Part shown: piece after piece, positions 8,419 to 17,493 of the stretch
Numbering within the stretch: position 1 is the stretch's first letter
Layout: each line of letters opens with the position of its first letter
Assembly (NCBI RefSeq): GCF_001279725.1
Contig: NZ_LGDE01000458.1
Span: 105,276 to 169,275, forward strand
Length of the DNA stretch: 64,000 nucleotides
From: Streptomyces sp. WM4235
GTDB taxonomy: Bacteria > Actinomycetota > Actinomycetes > Streptomycetales > Streptomycetaceae
Reading direction: 5' to 3'
Notes under the pieces: generated by a model
What the model was told of the DNA's origin: nothing
The model's database searches: none
What the model saw: only the letters and a program-made list of their open reading frames with translations
Program-made: the position numbers and the translations under genes

Positions 8419-9135
8419 ATGCGCGAGATCCTCGGAAGGCGTCTCCAGCGGCTCCGCGATCGCTTGAAAACCCTGCGACCGACCTCCTCCTCCGACCGGA
8501 TCCCGGACGGCGGTACTCCGTCCCTCCTCGACGCGGCTCTCGTCTGCGCCGCCGAATGGCAGTGGCCCGTGCTGCCCGGCGTGGGCCGGGCCGGCGCCGA
8601 CGGCGTGCGTTGTGCCTGCCCCGATCCCGACTGTGTGGTGCCCGGTGCCCACCCCTTCGATCCCGGGTTGCTCGCCGCCACCACCGACCCCCGGATGGTG
8701 GCCTGGTGGTGGGCCAGGCGGCCGGCCGCTCCGTTGCTCATGGCCACCGGCGGGGCCGCTCCGTGTGCGGTGAGCCTGCCGGCCACCGCCGCCGCGCGTG
8801 CCGTCGCACGGCTGGACGCGCAGGGCATGCGGCTCGGTCCGATCGTCGCGACGCCGACCAGGTGGTCCCTGCTGGTGGCGCCGTATTCGTTGGAACGGCT
8901 CGGTGAACTCCTGTACGCCAAGGACCACGTGCCCTCATCGCTGCGCTTCCACGGCGAGGGCGGCTACCTGTTGTTGCCCCCGTCCGTCGCGTCCGGCGGT
9001 GGACAGGTCTGTTGGAACCGGGAACCGGAGGCGGGTTCCGACGGCATCTGGCTGCCCGAGGTGGAGGCGGTCGTGGACGCGCTGGTCGAGGCGAGCAGCG
9101 GAGCGCCGGGCGGCGGAAGCCGGTTGGCGTACTGA
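8419..9135 (+). CDS. Prim-pol-like domain protein (bifunctional DNA primase/polymerase N-terminal family)
   Basis: The start is ATG 8419 (MREILGRRLQ) with GGAAAGGAA just upstream, giving 238 residues; an in-frame start at 8311 lacks a ribosome site. The segments LLDAALVCAAEWQWPVLPG, a small Cys cluster (CACPDPDC) and AHPFDPGLL match the short Streptomyces proteins annotated as prim-pol N-terminal domains. The acidic metal-binding residues of true archaeo-eukaryotic primases are not obvious, so polymerase activity is doubtful. It stands alone. Confidence 0.8.
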   Translation: MREILGRRLQRLRDRLKTLRPTSSSDRIPDGGTPSLLDAALVCAAEWQWPVLPGVGRAGADGVRCACPDPDCVVPGAHPFDPGLLAATTDPRMVAWWWARRPAAPLLMATGGAAPCAVSLPATAAARAVARLDAQGMRLGPIVATPTRWSLLVAPYSLERLGELLYAKDHVPSSLRFHGEGGYLLLPPSVASGGGQVCWNREPEAGSDGIWLPEVEAVVDALVEASSGAPGGGSRLAY

Positions 9136-9265
9136 CCGGCGTCGTGTCCCCGAACGCCGATCTCCGCTCGGGAGATCACTCGTACGGGTGCCGGCTGGGC
9201 GAGTTTCCAAGGGAATTGGGCGCGGGGATCTCCGCGCCCCTTTCCCGCATCGCTATCTTCGGCGA

Positions 9266-9826
9266 ATGAATCTCCGCCTGATCGGTATCGGTGCCGGTGT
9301 GCTGATCATCTTGTCGCTTCCCCTCGCGGGGGCGATCGCCGGGCCGGATTTCGCCGGTCAGGATGATGGAAAGGGCGGCGGGTTGCTCTCCACGCTCGGC
9401 CTTTCGGACTCGTCCCGCATCAAGGGCGAACCGTCGCCCACAGCCCGTCCCGCACAGCCCGGACCACCCGTGCAGCCGCGTACGGATGCCCGGTGCGGTC
9501 CCGAGGTCTCCTCGCCGCACGGCGTGGAGGCACAGACCTGTGTCCTGGTCGGCGAAGGCAGTACGTGGGGCCGCAGTTACTACCGCAACACCAGTGGCCG
9601 CGCGCTGGACGCCGTCCTGACGCTGATGGGGCCGGCGGGTCGCACCGTGCAGATCCGCTGCGCCGTCGGACCGGGTGACGAGCCGGGGCTGTGTGAAACA
9701 CCGCGTGACGACTCGGCGGGAGGCCCGGATGGCTACTCGGCCGTGGCGGAGTTTGCAGTTCCGGATGATGAAGGGGCGTTGCTGCTGAGGTCCGGGAGCA
9801 ACTCACCGGTACCGGGCGACGGTTGA
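9266..9826 (+). CDS. Membrane-anchored or secreted protein, function unknown
   Basis: The start is ATG 9266 (MNLRLIGIGAGVLI), giving 186 residues. One N-terminal hydrophobic segment (about 5-25) is followed by a Pro/Gly-rich stretch. An extracytoplasmic domain of about 110 residues has four Cys (RCGPE, QTCVLV, IRCAVG, GLCET), probably disulfide-paired. No family was recognised. Its stop lies just before a strong hairpin at 9847-9886. Confidence 0.8.
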   Translation: MNLRLIGIGAGVLIILSLPLAGAIAGPDFAGQDDGKGGGLLSTLGLSDSSRIKGEPSPTARPAQPGPPVQPRTDARCGPEVSSPHGVEAQTCVLVGEGSTWGRSYYRNTSGRALDAVLTLMGPAGRTVQIRCAVGPGDEPGLCETPRDDSAGGPDGYSAVAEFAVPDDEGALLLRSGSNSPVPGDG

Positions 9827-9846
9827 ACATCGCCTGAAATGGAAGG

Positions 9847-9886
9847 GCCCGGTCGCTGGCGACGGGGGATGCACCAGCGACCGGGC
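9847..9886. terminator. Bidirectional hairpin terminator
   Basis: A perfect 13-bp stem (GCCCGGTCGCTGG and its complement) with a 14-base loop lies between the convergent genes ending at 9826 (+) and 10008 (-). Confidence 0.8.
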
Positions 9887-10007
9887 TACAAGAACGGTAA
9901 CAAGAGATCGCCTGTTCGCAAATTCGATCTCTGATATTCGGACACGGATTTGCAGGCGATTAGCGGGAGTTGTGACTCCAGTCACCGGTCCTGCGGACAC
10001 GCGGTGG

Positions 10008-10994
10008 TCAGCTGAGCGTGACCTGGCGGTTCGTGAGGCCGGCGCGGGACCGACGCTCTTCCGTGGTCAGGGGCGCGTCCGTGGCCAGGGCCGCGGCCAG
10101 GCGTTCCGCGAGTTCCGCGGCGGGCTTCTCGACGTCGTCGGCCGAGACGCCGGTGGGCAGGTCCCAGACGGGAACCATCAGGCCGTGGGCACGGAAGGAA
10201 CCGACGAGCTTGGTGCCTTCACCGAGGGAGGAGGTGCCGGCGGCGTGCAGCCGAGCCAGCGCGTCGAGCAGCTTCTCCTCGGGCTGCGGCATGACCCAGC
10301 GCAGGTGGTTCTTGTCCGGCGTCTCGCACCAGTAGGCCGCGTCCACGCCGGCCAGCTTGACGGTGGGAATGGCGGCGGCGTTGGCGCGTTCCAGCGAGGC
10401 GGCGATCTCCGGAGAGGCGTTCTGGGCGTTCTCCGCATCCGGAATCCAGAATTCGAAGCCGCTGTGGACGACCGGCTGGAAAACGCTGTCCGTGTCCAGG
10501 AGATCCTGAAGTCGCGGACCCTCGGCCGGAACCCGACGGGCGGGCACCGGAGTACCCGGCTCCGCCACCAGCGCGCGCTCCAGGGTGTCGGCCATGTCCC
10601 GGGCGAGGTCACCGGTGGTCGAGTCGTTCTGCAGGCCGAGGAGGACGGAGCCGTCCTCGCGACGCAGCGCCGGCCAGGCCATCGGCAGCACGGTCACCAG
10701 CGTGACCGAGGGAACGCCCTCGGGCAGGCCGCCCTTGAGGGTCAGCGGGATGGTCGCGGCGGGTACCAGCTCGCGCAGCGCGACCCAGTCGCACTCGCCG
10801 GGCAGGCCCTCGAAGGGGCGCCGCACGTGCTCGGTCACGGCGTGCGCGGCGGCGGCGCCGTGACAGGCCTTGTAGCGGCGCCCGGATCCGCAGGGACAAG
10901 GCTCGCGGGCACCCACCACGGGGATCTCCCCGTTGTTGAGCTGCGGCGTGCGCTGCGACTTCGCGTTCTTCGCGGCGGGGCGCTTCTTTGCCAT
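10008..10994 (-). CDS. DUF5926 family protein with SEC-C zinc motif
   Basis: 328 residues starting MAKKRPAAKNAK. The N-terminal SEC-C motif (CPCGSGRRYKACHG, about residues 33-46) binds zinc and resembles the SecA C-terminal tail. The remaining 280 residues form a domain largely restricted to actinobacteria and without a known role. The basic N-terminus and the metal motif suggest interaction with nucleic acid or ribosome, which is inference. It is a single-gene unit. Confidence 0.88.
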   Translation of the reverse strand: MAKKRPAAKNAKSQRTPQLNNGEIPVVGAREPCPCGSGRRYKACHGAAAAHAVTEHVRRPFEGLPGECDWVALRELVPAATIPLTLKGGLPEGVPSVTLVTVLPMAWPALRREDGSVLLGLQNDSTTGDLARDMADTLERALVAEPGTPVPARRVPAEGPRLQDLLDTDSVFQPVVHSGFEFWIPDAENAQNASPEIAASLERANAAAIPTVKLAGVDAAYWCETPDKNHLRWVMPQPEEKLLDALARLHAAGTSSLGEGTKLVGSFRAHGLMVPVWDLPTGVSADDVEKPAAELAERLAAALATDAPLTTEERRSRAGLTNRQVTLS

Positions 10995-11225
10995 CGTGGG
11001 TGTCTCCCGGTTGCGGCGGTACGGCGGTTTTCTGGGCGCGAGCCTAGCCGTTCACACCGCCGGAACCTGTGGGGTGCGGCCGGGAGCAGGGCCGGCGTGC
11101 GCTCCCGACGGCCGCCCTCGGCGCCTCCGTCACCCGGTCCCCGGCGCCGGGCGTCGTCCCGCGGACGCGCGGGGCGTGGGGTGCCCGCGGCCGCGTTCGG
11201 TGACTCCGTACCCGGGACCGGCTCA

Positions 11226-11277
11226 GGACCCGTGGTTCAGCCCCCGGGGCCCGGGATCCGTGGTTCAGGCCCCTGGG
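11226..11277. repeat. Short direct repeat next to the stop of the HATPase gene
   Basis: Two imperfect copies of GGA(C/T)CCGTGGTTCAG separated by GC-rich spacer, plus a degenerate third (CTCAGTGGCTCAG) that overlaps the stop codon region at 11279. Confidence 0.5.
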
Positions 11278-11278
11278 C

Positions 11279-11881
11279 TCAGTGGCTCAGGTCGTCGAAG
11301 GACGTTCCGAAGCCGATCGCCGAGGCTGTGACGCGCGTAGCGAAATCCTCGTGCCGGGTCCCACAGGCAACGACCACCCATACGGTGACCTCGCCCGCCG
11401 CCCCGTCCCGGACGCCCCAGTCCTGGGCCAGCGCGCTGATGATGTTCAGCCCCCGGCCTCCCCGCGCGGTGACCGACGGGGTCGAGGGGATCGGGCGGGT
11501 GGGTCCGCCGCCGTCCGTGACCTCGACCGTCAGCCGTCCCGCCGTGTCGACGCGCCACGCGGCGCGTATCTCCCCGTCCCCGACCTCACGGGATCCCAGC
11601 GGCCGGCCGTGGCGGCAGGCGTTGCTGAGGAGTTCGGAAAGGATGAGGACGGCATCGTCCACGACCGATTCCGACAGTCCGCCGATCCGCAGTTGTTCGC
11701 GCATGCGGCGCCTTGCCTCGCCCACGCCCGCAGGACCATGGCGTACGTCCACGCACCACGACGTGGGCACTTCGTGTGCCATCACCAACGCCACCCCCGG
11801 AACCTCCTTAGCCCCACGCCAAGGTCTGGATGCCCCATTGGCCTGGACCGGAAACCGTTCATGAAGTGCCCTCTGGCGCAT
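11279..11881 (-). CDS. HATPase_c ATP-binding regulatory protein (RsbW-type)
   Basis: 200 residues. The GHKL ATPase domain spans about 60-175: N-box ELLSNACRHG, G1-box DGGGPTRP and G2-box GGRGLNII. The ATG at 11881 is chosen because the N-terminus MRQRALHERFPVQ is typical of streptomycete relatives; an internal ATG (MAHEVPTSW, residue 34) is possible. It is the second stand-alone ATPase of this class in the window and has no neighbouring antagonist. Confidence 0.88.
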   Translation of the reverse strand: MRQRALHERFPVQANGASRPWRGAKEVPGVALVMAHEVPTSWCVDVRHGPAGVGEARRRMREQLRIGGLSESVVDDAVLILSELLSNACRHGRPLGSREVGDGEIRAAWRVDTAGRLTVEVTDGGGPTRPIPSTPSVTARGGRGLNIISALAQDWGVRDGAAGEVTVWVVVACGTRHEDFATRVTASAIGFGTSFDDLSH

Positions 11882-11965
11882 TCACGACGACAGATACGGA
11901 CCGGATGCGCCGGGGCACACCCTGTGACGGGTGGGGTGTCCGTGGCGGGTGGGCAAAACGGGGCG

Positions 11966-12766
11966 TCAGCGCCCGAGTTGTGACAGAACTTGGCGCGGTC
12001 TGTTCGTGATGATTGCCTCTACACCCAAGTCAGCGCAGAGCTGAACGTCCGAGGGTTCGTTCACAGTCCAAACGTGCACCGAGTGTCCCGCCGACTGGAG
12101 CTTGCGGATGTAACCGGGATGGTTGCGCACGATGCGCATCCCGGGCCCGGCGATGCTCACGCCGGCCGGCAGCCGGCCGTCCCGCATGCGCGGCGAGATG
12201 AACTGCATCAGGTACACGGTCGGGATCGTCGGCGCGGCCGCCCGCACGCGGTGCAGCGAGCGCGCGGAGAAACTCATGACGCGGACCGGGTGTGGGCCCT
12301 CGGCGGGCGGGGCGTCCAGTCCGAAGCGCTTGAGGAGGAAGAGGAGCCGCTCTTCCACCTGTCCGGCCCAGCGGGTCGGGTGCTTCGTCTCGATCGCCAG
12401 CTGCACGGGGCGCCCGGCGTCGGAGACCAGCTCCAGCAGCCGCTCCAGGGTGAGCACGGAGGTGCGCTCGGGATCGGCGTCCCAGTCCGGCGACTCCTCG
12501 CGGTCCTTCCAGGAGCCGAAGTCGAGGGCCGCGAGATCGGCCAGCTCCAGGGCGGACACCGCGCCGCGGCCGTTGGAGGTGCGGTTCACCCGGCGGTCGT
12601 GGACCAGGACCAGATGGCCGTCGGCCGTGAGTCGGATGTCACATTCGAGGGCGTCGGCCCCGTCCTCCATGGCCTTCCGGTAGGCGGCCAGGGTGTGCTC
12701 GGGGGCGTCCTCCGAGGCACCGCGGTGGGCGACGACCTGGATGGGGAGCGGCGTTGCGTGGGTCAC
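11966..12766 (-). CDS. Glycerophosphodiester phosphodiesterase
   Basis: The start is taken as GTG 12766 (VTHATPLPIQVVAHRG), 266 residues; an ATG at 12859 would add 31 unlike residues. The GDPD TIM-barrel shows the catalytic pair HRGASEDAPEHT, the metal ligands ECDIRLTADGHLVLVHD, and the C-terminal VWTVN segment. It hydrolyses glycerophosphodiesters to sn-glycerol 3-phosphate plus alcohol. There is no signal peptide, so it acts in the cytoplasm. The gene is divergent from the htrA-like gene. Confidence 0.92.
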   Translation of the reverse strand: MTHATPLPIQVVAHRGASEDAPEHTLAAYRKAMEDGADALECDIRLTADGHLVLVHDRRVNRTSNGRGAVSALELADLAALDFGSWKDREESPDWDADPERTSVLTLERLLELVSDAGRPVQLAIETKHPTRWAGQVEERLLFLLKRFGLDAPPAEGPHPVRVMSFSARSLHRVRAAAPTIPTVYLMQFISPRMRDGRLPAGVSIAGPGMRIVRNHPGYIRKLQSAGHSVHVWTVNEPSDVQLCADLGVEAIITNRPRQVLSQLGR

Positions 12767-13000
12767 GGGGTCATGGTGCCACCGAGGCGACCCCGCACGG
12801 CGTGGCGAGCTTGCGGATGCGCCCGAAATGCCGGGGATAAAGGATGGGGAGAGACGCACAGGTCCGGCTTACAGTGCTCTGACGGGTCATGGGAAAGGCT
12901 TTGCACTGGAACTTGTGCGGCACGTCGAACGTTCAGTCGGACCGGTATCGCCAGATATTTCCAGAACCAGAAGCCGTGTTTGTGACGAGGAGAGAGCGCT

Positions 13001-14521
13001 GTGAGCACCGAGAACGAGGGCACCGCGGCCCAGACGCCCCCCGCGGCCCCTTCCGCACCGCCTGCGCCCGTGCCCGCCTCCACCCCCGACCCGGCCGCCG
13101 AGCACGCGGCGCCGCGGCCCGCTGACGCCGCTCCCCCTGCCCCCGCGACCCCGCCGCCCCCGGCGGGCGCGCCCGGTCCCGAGCCGACGCAGCAGCTTCC
13201 GCACACCCCTGGCGGGCCTGTGGCCCCCGGGTATGCCCAGGACCAGGGATACGCCCAGGCGTCGCCGTACGCACAGCCCCCGGCCGCCGCCCACGGCGCC
13301 GAGGGCTGGCCCCCGCCGCCGCCCACCGTTCCCTCGTACGCCGACGGCGGCCACGGCGGTGGCGGCTGGGGAGCGCCCCTGACCACGGACGGCCCCCCGC
13401 CCAAGCCCAAGGGCAGGGGCGGCCTCATCGCGGGTGTGCTCGCGGCCGCTCTCATCGCGGGCGGTGTCGGCGGCGGCATCGGCTACTGGGCCTCGGAGCG
13501 CTCGCACGACGGCTCGGGTTCCACCACCATCAGCGCCAGCACCCCGAAGGACCTCAAGCGGGAGGCGGGCTCCGTCGCCGGTCTGGCGGCAGGGGCACTG
13601 CCGAGCGTGGTGACCATCGAGGCGAAGGCCGGTGACGGCGAGGGTGGCACGGGTACCGGCTTCGTCTATGACGAGCAGGGCCACATCCTCACCAACAACC
13701 ACGTGGTGGCCTCCGCGGCCAATGGCGGCAAGCTCTCCGCGACCTTCTCCAACGGCAAGCGGTTCGAGGCCGAGGTCATCGGCCGGGCCGAGGGTTATGA
13801 CGTGGCCGTGCTCAAGCTGAAGAATCCGCCGGCCGGCCTCAAGCCGCTGGCGCTGGGCGACTCCGACAAGGTGGCCGTCGGCGACTCGACCATCGCGATC
13901 GGCGCCCCCTTCGGCCTGTCCAACACGGTCACCACCGGCATCGTCAGCGCCAAGAACCGCCCCGTGGCCTCCGGTGACGGCTCCAGCGGCAAGAACTCGT
14001 ACATGAGCGCCCTGCAGACGGACGCCTCGATCAACCCCGGCAACTCCGGTGGCCCGCTCCTCGACGGCCGCGGCGCGGTCATCGGCATCAACTCCGCGAT
14101 CCAGTCGGCCGGCAACGGCGGCTTCGGCGGCGGTCAGGCCGGTTCGATCGGCCTCGGCTTCGCCATCCCGATCAACCAGGCGAAGAACGTCGCCGAGTCG
14201 CTGATCAAGACGGGCAAGCCGGTCTACCCGGTGATCTCGGTCTCCGTCGACCTCCAGGCCAAGACGGAGGGCGCCAAGATCTCCGAGTCCGGAGCCCCCG
14301 CCAACGAACTGGTCGACCCGAACGGGCCCGCGGGCAAGGCGGGCCTCAAGCCCGGCGACATCATCACCCAGCTGGGCGACAAGTCGATCGACAGCGGCCC
14401 GACCCTGATCAGCGAGATCTGGACGTACAAGCCGGGCGACACGGTGAAGCTGACCTACCTGCGCGGCGGCAAGCCGAGCACCGTGGACATCACCCTCGGC
14501 TCGCGGACCGGGGACAAGTAA
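13001..14521 (+). CDS. Membrane-anchored HtrA/DegP-like serine protease with PDZ domain
   Basis: 506 residues from a GTG preceded by GAGGAGAG. A Pro/Ala-rich cytoplasmic segment (about 1-140) is followed by one membrane helix (about 143-165). The trypsin-like domain has His234 (TNNHVV), Asp267 (YDVAVL) and Ser349 (NPGNSGGPL), and a PDZ domain (about 400-495) follows. This is the actinobacterial HtrA layout for protein quality control at the outer membrane face. The gene ends before a terminator at 14612-14647. Confidence 0.94.
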   Translation: MSTENEGTAAQTPPAAPSAPPAPVPASTPDPAAEHAAPRPADAAPPAPATPPPPAGAPGPEPTQQLPHTPGGPVAPGYAQDQGYAQASPYAQPPAAAHGAEGWPPPPPTVPSYADGGHGGGGWGAPLTTDGPPPKPKGRGGLIAGVLAAALIAGGVGGGIGYWASERSHDGSGSTTISASTPKDLKREAGSVAGLAAGALPSVVTIEAKAGDGEGGTGTGFVYDEQGHILTNNHVVASAANGGKLSATFSNGKRFEAEVIGRAEGYDVAVLKLKNPPAGLKPLALGDSDKVAVGDSTIAIGAPFGLSNTVTTGIVSAKNRPVASGDGSSGKNSYMSALQTDASINPGNSGGPLLDGRGAVIGINSAIQSAGNGGFGGGQAGSIGLGFAIPINQAKNVAESLIKTGKPVYPVISVSVDLQAKTEGAKISESGAPANELVDPNGPAGKAGLKPGDIITQLGDKSIDSGPTLISEIWTYKPGDTVKLTYLRGGKPSTVDITLGSRTGDK

Positions 14522-14611
14522 CACCCACGCACCCACGGCCCCGATCGGCCCGGCTCGACCGGCTCCGCTCGACCGGCCCGCTCGACAGGTGCTGGACGCC
14601 GGCTTGATGGA

Positions 14612-14647
14612 GAGGGGCCGCAGGCGCGATTAAGCCTGCGGCCCCTC
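14612..14647 (+). terminator. Hairpin terminator after the htrA-like gene
   Basis: A perfect 14-bp stem GAGGGGCCGCAGGC with an 8-base loop. It ends 24 bases before the lysR start, so it also lies in or just upstream of the lysR leader. Confidence 0.8.
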
Positions 14648-14671
14648 CCAACGTCCGCTTATGCTTTGGGC

Positions 14672-15577
14672 GTGTTCGATTCCCGGCACATACGGACATT
14701 CCACGAAGTGGTCGCCTCCGGTTCGTACTCGGCCGCCGCGCGGGCCCTCGGATACACCCAGCCCGCGATCACCCAGCAGATGAAGGCGCTCGAACGGGCC
14801 GTCGGCACGCCGCTGTTCACCCGTATCGGCCGCACCATGCAACTCACCGAGGCCGGCCGGTCCCTGGCCAGGCACGCCGACTCCATCCTCGGCAGCCTCT
14901 CCGCCGCCGAGGCCCAACTGAAGGCGTACGCGCGTCTGAGCACCGGCCGGGTCCGGGTCTGCGGGTTCCCCAGCGCCAATGTCGCCCTCGTACCGGAAGC
15001 GCTCAGCGGGCTGGCCGCCTCCCATCCGGGCATCCAGGTCGAACTGCTGGAGGGGGAGCCGCCGGAGTCGCTGCATCGGCTGCAACGCGGCGAGTGCGAC
15101 ATCACGCTGGCCTTCACCTACCCCGGACTGCGCGAGGAGGTTCCGGAGGAGGTCGACGAGGTCAGGCTGCTGGAGGACCAGCTGACGGTGCTCCTGCCGA
15201 CCGGGCACCCACTGGCCAGGCGCCGGGCCGTCCACCTGGCCGACCTGGCCGAGGAGCGGTGGATCGCCGGGTGCCCGCGCTGCCGGGCGAACCTGCTGCA
15301 CGAGTGCGCGGAGCTCGGCTTCGTCCCCGACATCCGGTTCGCGACCGACGACAACCTGGTGGTGCAGAGCCTGGTCGCGCAGGGCCTGGGCGTGGCGATG
15401 ATGCCCGCCCTCGTCCTGCCGTCACTGGCCCTCACCCGGGTCTGCGGGCGGGCCCTCCAGCCGGCGGCCCGCCGTCACATCTCCGCGTACGTGTACCGGG
15501 ACCACCTGAGGATTCCCGCGACGGCCGTGGTGTTGGACGAGCTGAAGCGGGTGGCGTCGAACCGGGTCGGCTGCTGA
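14672..15577 (+). CDS. LysR-family transcriptional regulator (possibly YeiE-like)
   Basis: The start is taken as GTG 14672 (VFDSRHIRTFHEVV), 301 residues; a TTG two codons upstream is possible. The N-terminal winged HTH (about 1-60, with AARALGYTQPAITQQMKALE) and the periplasmic-binding-like effector domain (about 90-295) are complete. Cys residues in GCPRCRANLLHEC are conspicuous near the effector cleft. It is followed by cysteine dioxygenase and YeiH. In enterobacteria the LysR protein YeiE lies next to yeiH and responds to sulfite, so control of the sulfur genes downstream is a reasonable inference. Confidence 0.9.
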   Translation: MFDSRHIRTFHEVVASGSYSAAARALGYTQPAITQQMKALERAVGTPLFTRIGRTMQLTEAGRSLARHADSILGSLSAAEAQLKAYARLSTGRVRVCGFPSANVALVPEALSGLAASHPGIQVELLEGEPPESLHRLQRGECDITLAFTYPGLREEVPEEVDEVRLLEDQLTVLLPTGHPLARRRAVHLADLAEERWIAGCPRCRANLLHECAELGFVPDIRFATDDNLVVQSLVAQGLGVAMMPALVLPSLALTRVCGRALQPAARRHISAYVYRDHLRIPATAVVLDELKRVASNRVGC

Positions 15578-15677
15578 CCGCAAGCATGATCGCCCGACCC
15601 AATCCATAAGCTGTGCTTGGGATTTCGGGTGAAAACTGTCGTTGGACGTGATCGGTGGGCTGTTCGACGCTGCCCCT

Positions 15678-16232
15678 ATGACCACCACCACGCCGGCCAG
15701 AACGACCGCGAGGATGGCCGCCCTCGTCAGTGAGATCCGTACGGTAGTGGAACGCGGGCTCGCCCCCGACCTGACCGCCTACCTGGTCGGCGAGCGGATC
15801 GCCCCGCACCTGGGGGCGTCCGACCTGCTCGCCCCCGAACAGTGCGAGGGGCATCCGGACCGATACCGGCAGCACATCCTGCACGCGGAGCCGGACGGCA
15901 GCTTCTCGGTGGTGGCACTGGTGTGGCTGCCGGGTCAGGAGACGTCCATCCACGACCACGTCTCGTGGTGCGTGGCCGGGGTCCACCAGGGTGCGGAGAG
16001 TGAGCGTCGCTACCGGCTCGCCCCGGCGACGGGCACGTACGGCGCCCGGCTGGTGCCCACCGAAGAGGTGGTCAACGACCAGGGCGACGTCTGCGGGTTC
16101 GCCCCGCCCGGCGACATCCACCAGGTCCGCAACTCCTGCCGTACGACGGCGATATCCCTCCACGTCTACGGCGCCGACGTCTCCCGCCTGGGCAGCAGCG
16201 TCCGCCGCGTCTACACCCTCCCGGCCGACTGA
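15678..16232 (+). CDS. Cysteine dioxygenase family protein
   Basis: 184 residues from ATG 15678. The cupin-fold iron site is visible: the HDH pair in SIHDHVSWCV and the third His in GDIHQV. The enzyme adds O2 to cysteine to give cysteine sulfinate, which then releases sulfite. The stop overlaps the start of the YeiH-type transporter by one base (TGATG), so the two are co-translated. The LysR gene ends 100 bases upstream. Confidence 0.9.
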   Translation: MTTTTPARTTARMAALVSEIRTVVERGLAPDLTAYLVGERIAPHLGASDLLAPEQCEGHPDRYRQHILHAEPDGSFSVVALVWLPGQETSIHDHVSWCVAGVHQGAESERRYRLAPATGTYGARLVPTEEVVNDQGDVCGFAPPGDIHQVRNSCRTTAISLHVYGADVSRLGSSVRRVYTLPAD

Positions 16233-17284
16233 TGGCCCTGTTGCACCGCCCCGTCCACCGGCCCGGGCGGGCACGCGTTGTTTCACGTGAAACATCGTCT
16301 CCCTGGCCGGGGTTGGGGCTGGCCGTCGCGGGTGCTTTCGTGGCCTGGTGCGTCCACCGGGTGGTGCCGGCCGTGCCGATGTTGACCGCGGCGGTGGTGC
16401 TCGGCATCGCGATCGCCCACCTTCCGCGTCTGCGGACCGTCGTACGAGGTCCCGCGCGGGCGGGTCTCTCCCTGGCGGGCCGGAGGCTGATGCGGATCGG
16501 CATCGTCCTGCTGGGGCTCGGTCTCGGCCTGGACCAGGTGCTGGGGTTGGGCTGGGCGACCGTCGCCATGGTGACCGGGGTGGTCGCGGCCACCTTCCTC
16601 GGGACCCTCTGGCTGGGCCGGAGGCTCGGACTGCCGGGCGATCAGCCGTTGTTGATCGCGACCGGCTACTCGATCTGCGGGGCCTCGGCGATCGGCGCCG
16701 TCAGCCAGGTGTCCGGCAGCGACGAGGAGGACGTGGCCTCGTCGGTGGCCCTGGTCACCCTCTGCGGGACGCTGGCCATCGCGGTACTCCCGCTCCTCCA
16801 GGACCCGTTGGCACTGTCAGACCTCGCCTTCGGACGCTGGGTGGGCGCGAGCGTCCACGACGTCGGCCAGGTCGTGGCGACGGCCCAGACGGCGGGTCCC
16901 GGCGCCCTGGGCGAGGCGGTCCTGGTGAAACTGATGCGGGTGGCGCTGCTCGCGCCGCTCGTCGCGGCCGTGGCCTTCTCCGTACGGGCCCGGCGACGCG
17001 GAGTGCGCACGGCCTCGGGCCGCCGGCCGGCCCCGGTACCCCTGTTCGTCGCCGGCTTCCTGGCCGCCGCCGCGCTGCGGGCGACGGGCGTGCTGCCCGA
17101 CGTGGCGCTGGAGTGGGCTCACACCGCGCAGGAGGCGCTGCTGGCCGCGGCACTGTTCGGCCTGGGCAGCGCGGTACACCTGCCGACCCTCGCCCGGACC
17201 GGGGGGCGGGCGGCGCTGCTCGGTCTCGGGGCATGGGTGGTGGTCGCCGGGGCCTCGTACGCGGGCGTCCTGCTCACGCTCTGA
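16232..17284 (+). CDS. YeiH/UPF0324 family putative sulfate (sulfite) exporter
   Basis: 350 residues with about ten hydrophobic helices. Family signatures include GYSICGASAIGAVSQV and a long VALVTLCGTLAIAVLPLL helix. The N-terminal segment 17-21 (VSRET) is encoded by a parS site and precedes the first membrane helix, where sequence is unconstrained. Coupling to cysteine dioxygenase suggests export of the sulfite or sulfate arising from cysteine oxidation. The family is only predicted to export sulfur oxyanions. Confidence 0.9.
   Translation: MALLHRPVHRPGRARVVSRETSSPWPGLGLAVAGAFVAWCVHRVVPAVPMLTAAVVLGIAIAHLPRLRTVVRGPARAGLSLAGRRLMRIGIVLLGLGLGLDQVLGLGWATVAMVTGVVAATFLGTLWLGRRLGLPGDQPLLIATGYSICGASAIGAVSQVSGSDEEDVASSVALVTLCGTLAIAVLPLLQDPLALSDLAFGRWVGASVHDVGQVVATAQTAGPGALGEAVLVKLMRVALLAPLVAAVAFSVRARRRGVRTASGRRPAPVPLFVAGFLAAAALRATGVLPDVALEWAHTAQEALLAAALFGLGSAVHLPTLARTGGRAALLGLGAWVVVAGASYAGVLLTL
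16280..16293. promoter_or_regulatory. parS: parS site (ParB binding), inside the YeiH-type gene
   Basis: GTTTCACGTGAAAC, a perfect 14-bp palindrome identical to the Streptomyces parS consensus. It occupies codons 17-21 of the transporter gene. Confidence 0.93.
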
Positions 17285-17493
17285 CCGGGCGCCGGCGGTG
17301 TCCGATGGAACCTCTCAGGTGTCCCGGAACGGAGAGGAGTTGGCCATTTCCTGGCCGGAACCGAACGAACGTTCCGACCGGTGCCTGACATCTCGTACGG
17401 CCCGTGCAACCCTGCACCCGATCCGCACCGGCAACTCTTCACCCCCACCCTGCCCGGACCCGACCGGCCCGGGCACGGCAGAAGGAGTCCTGC

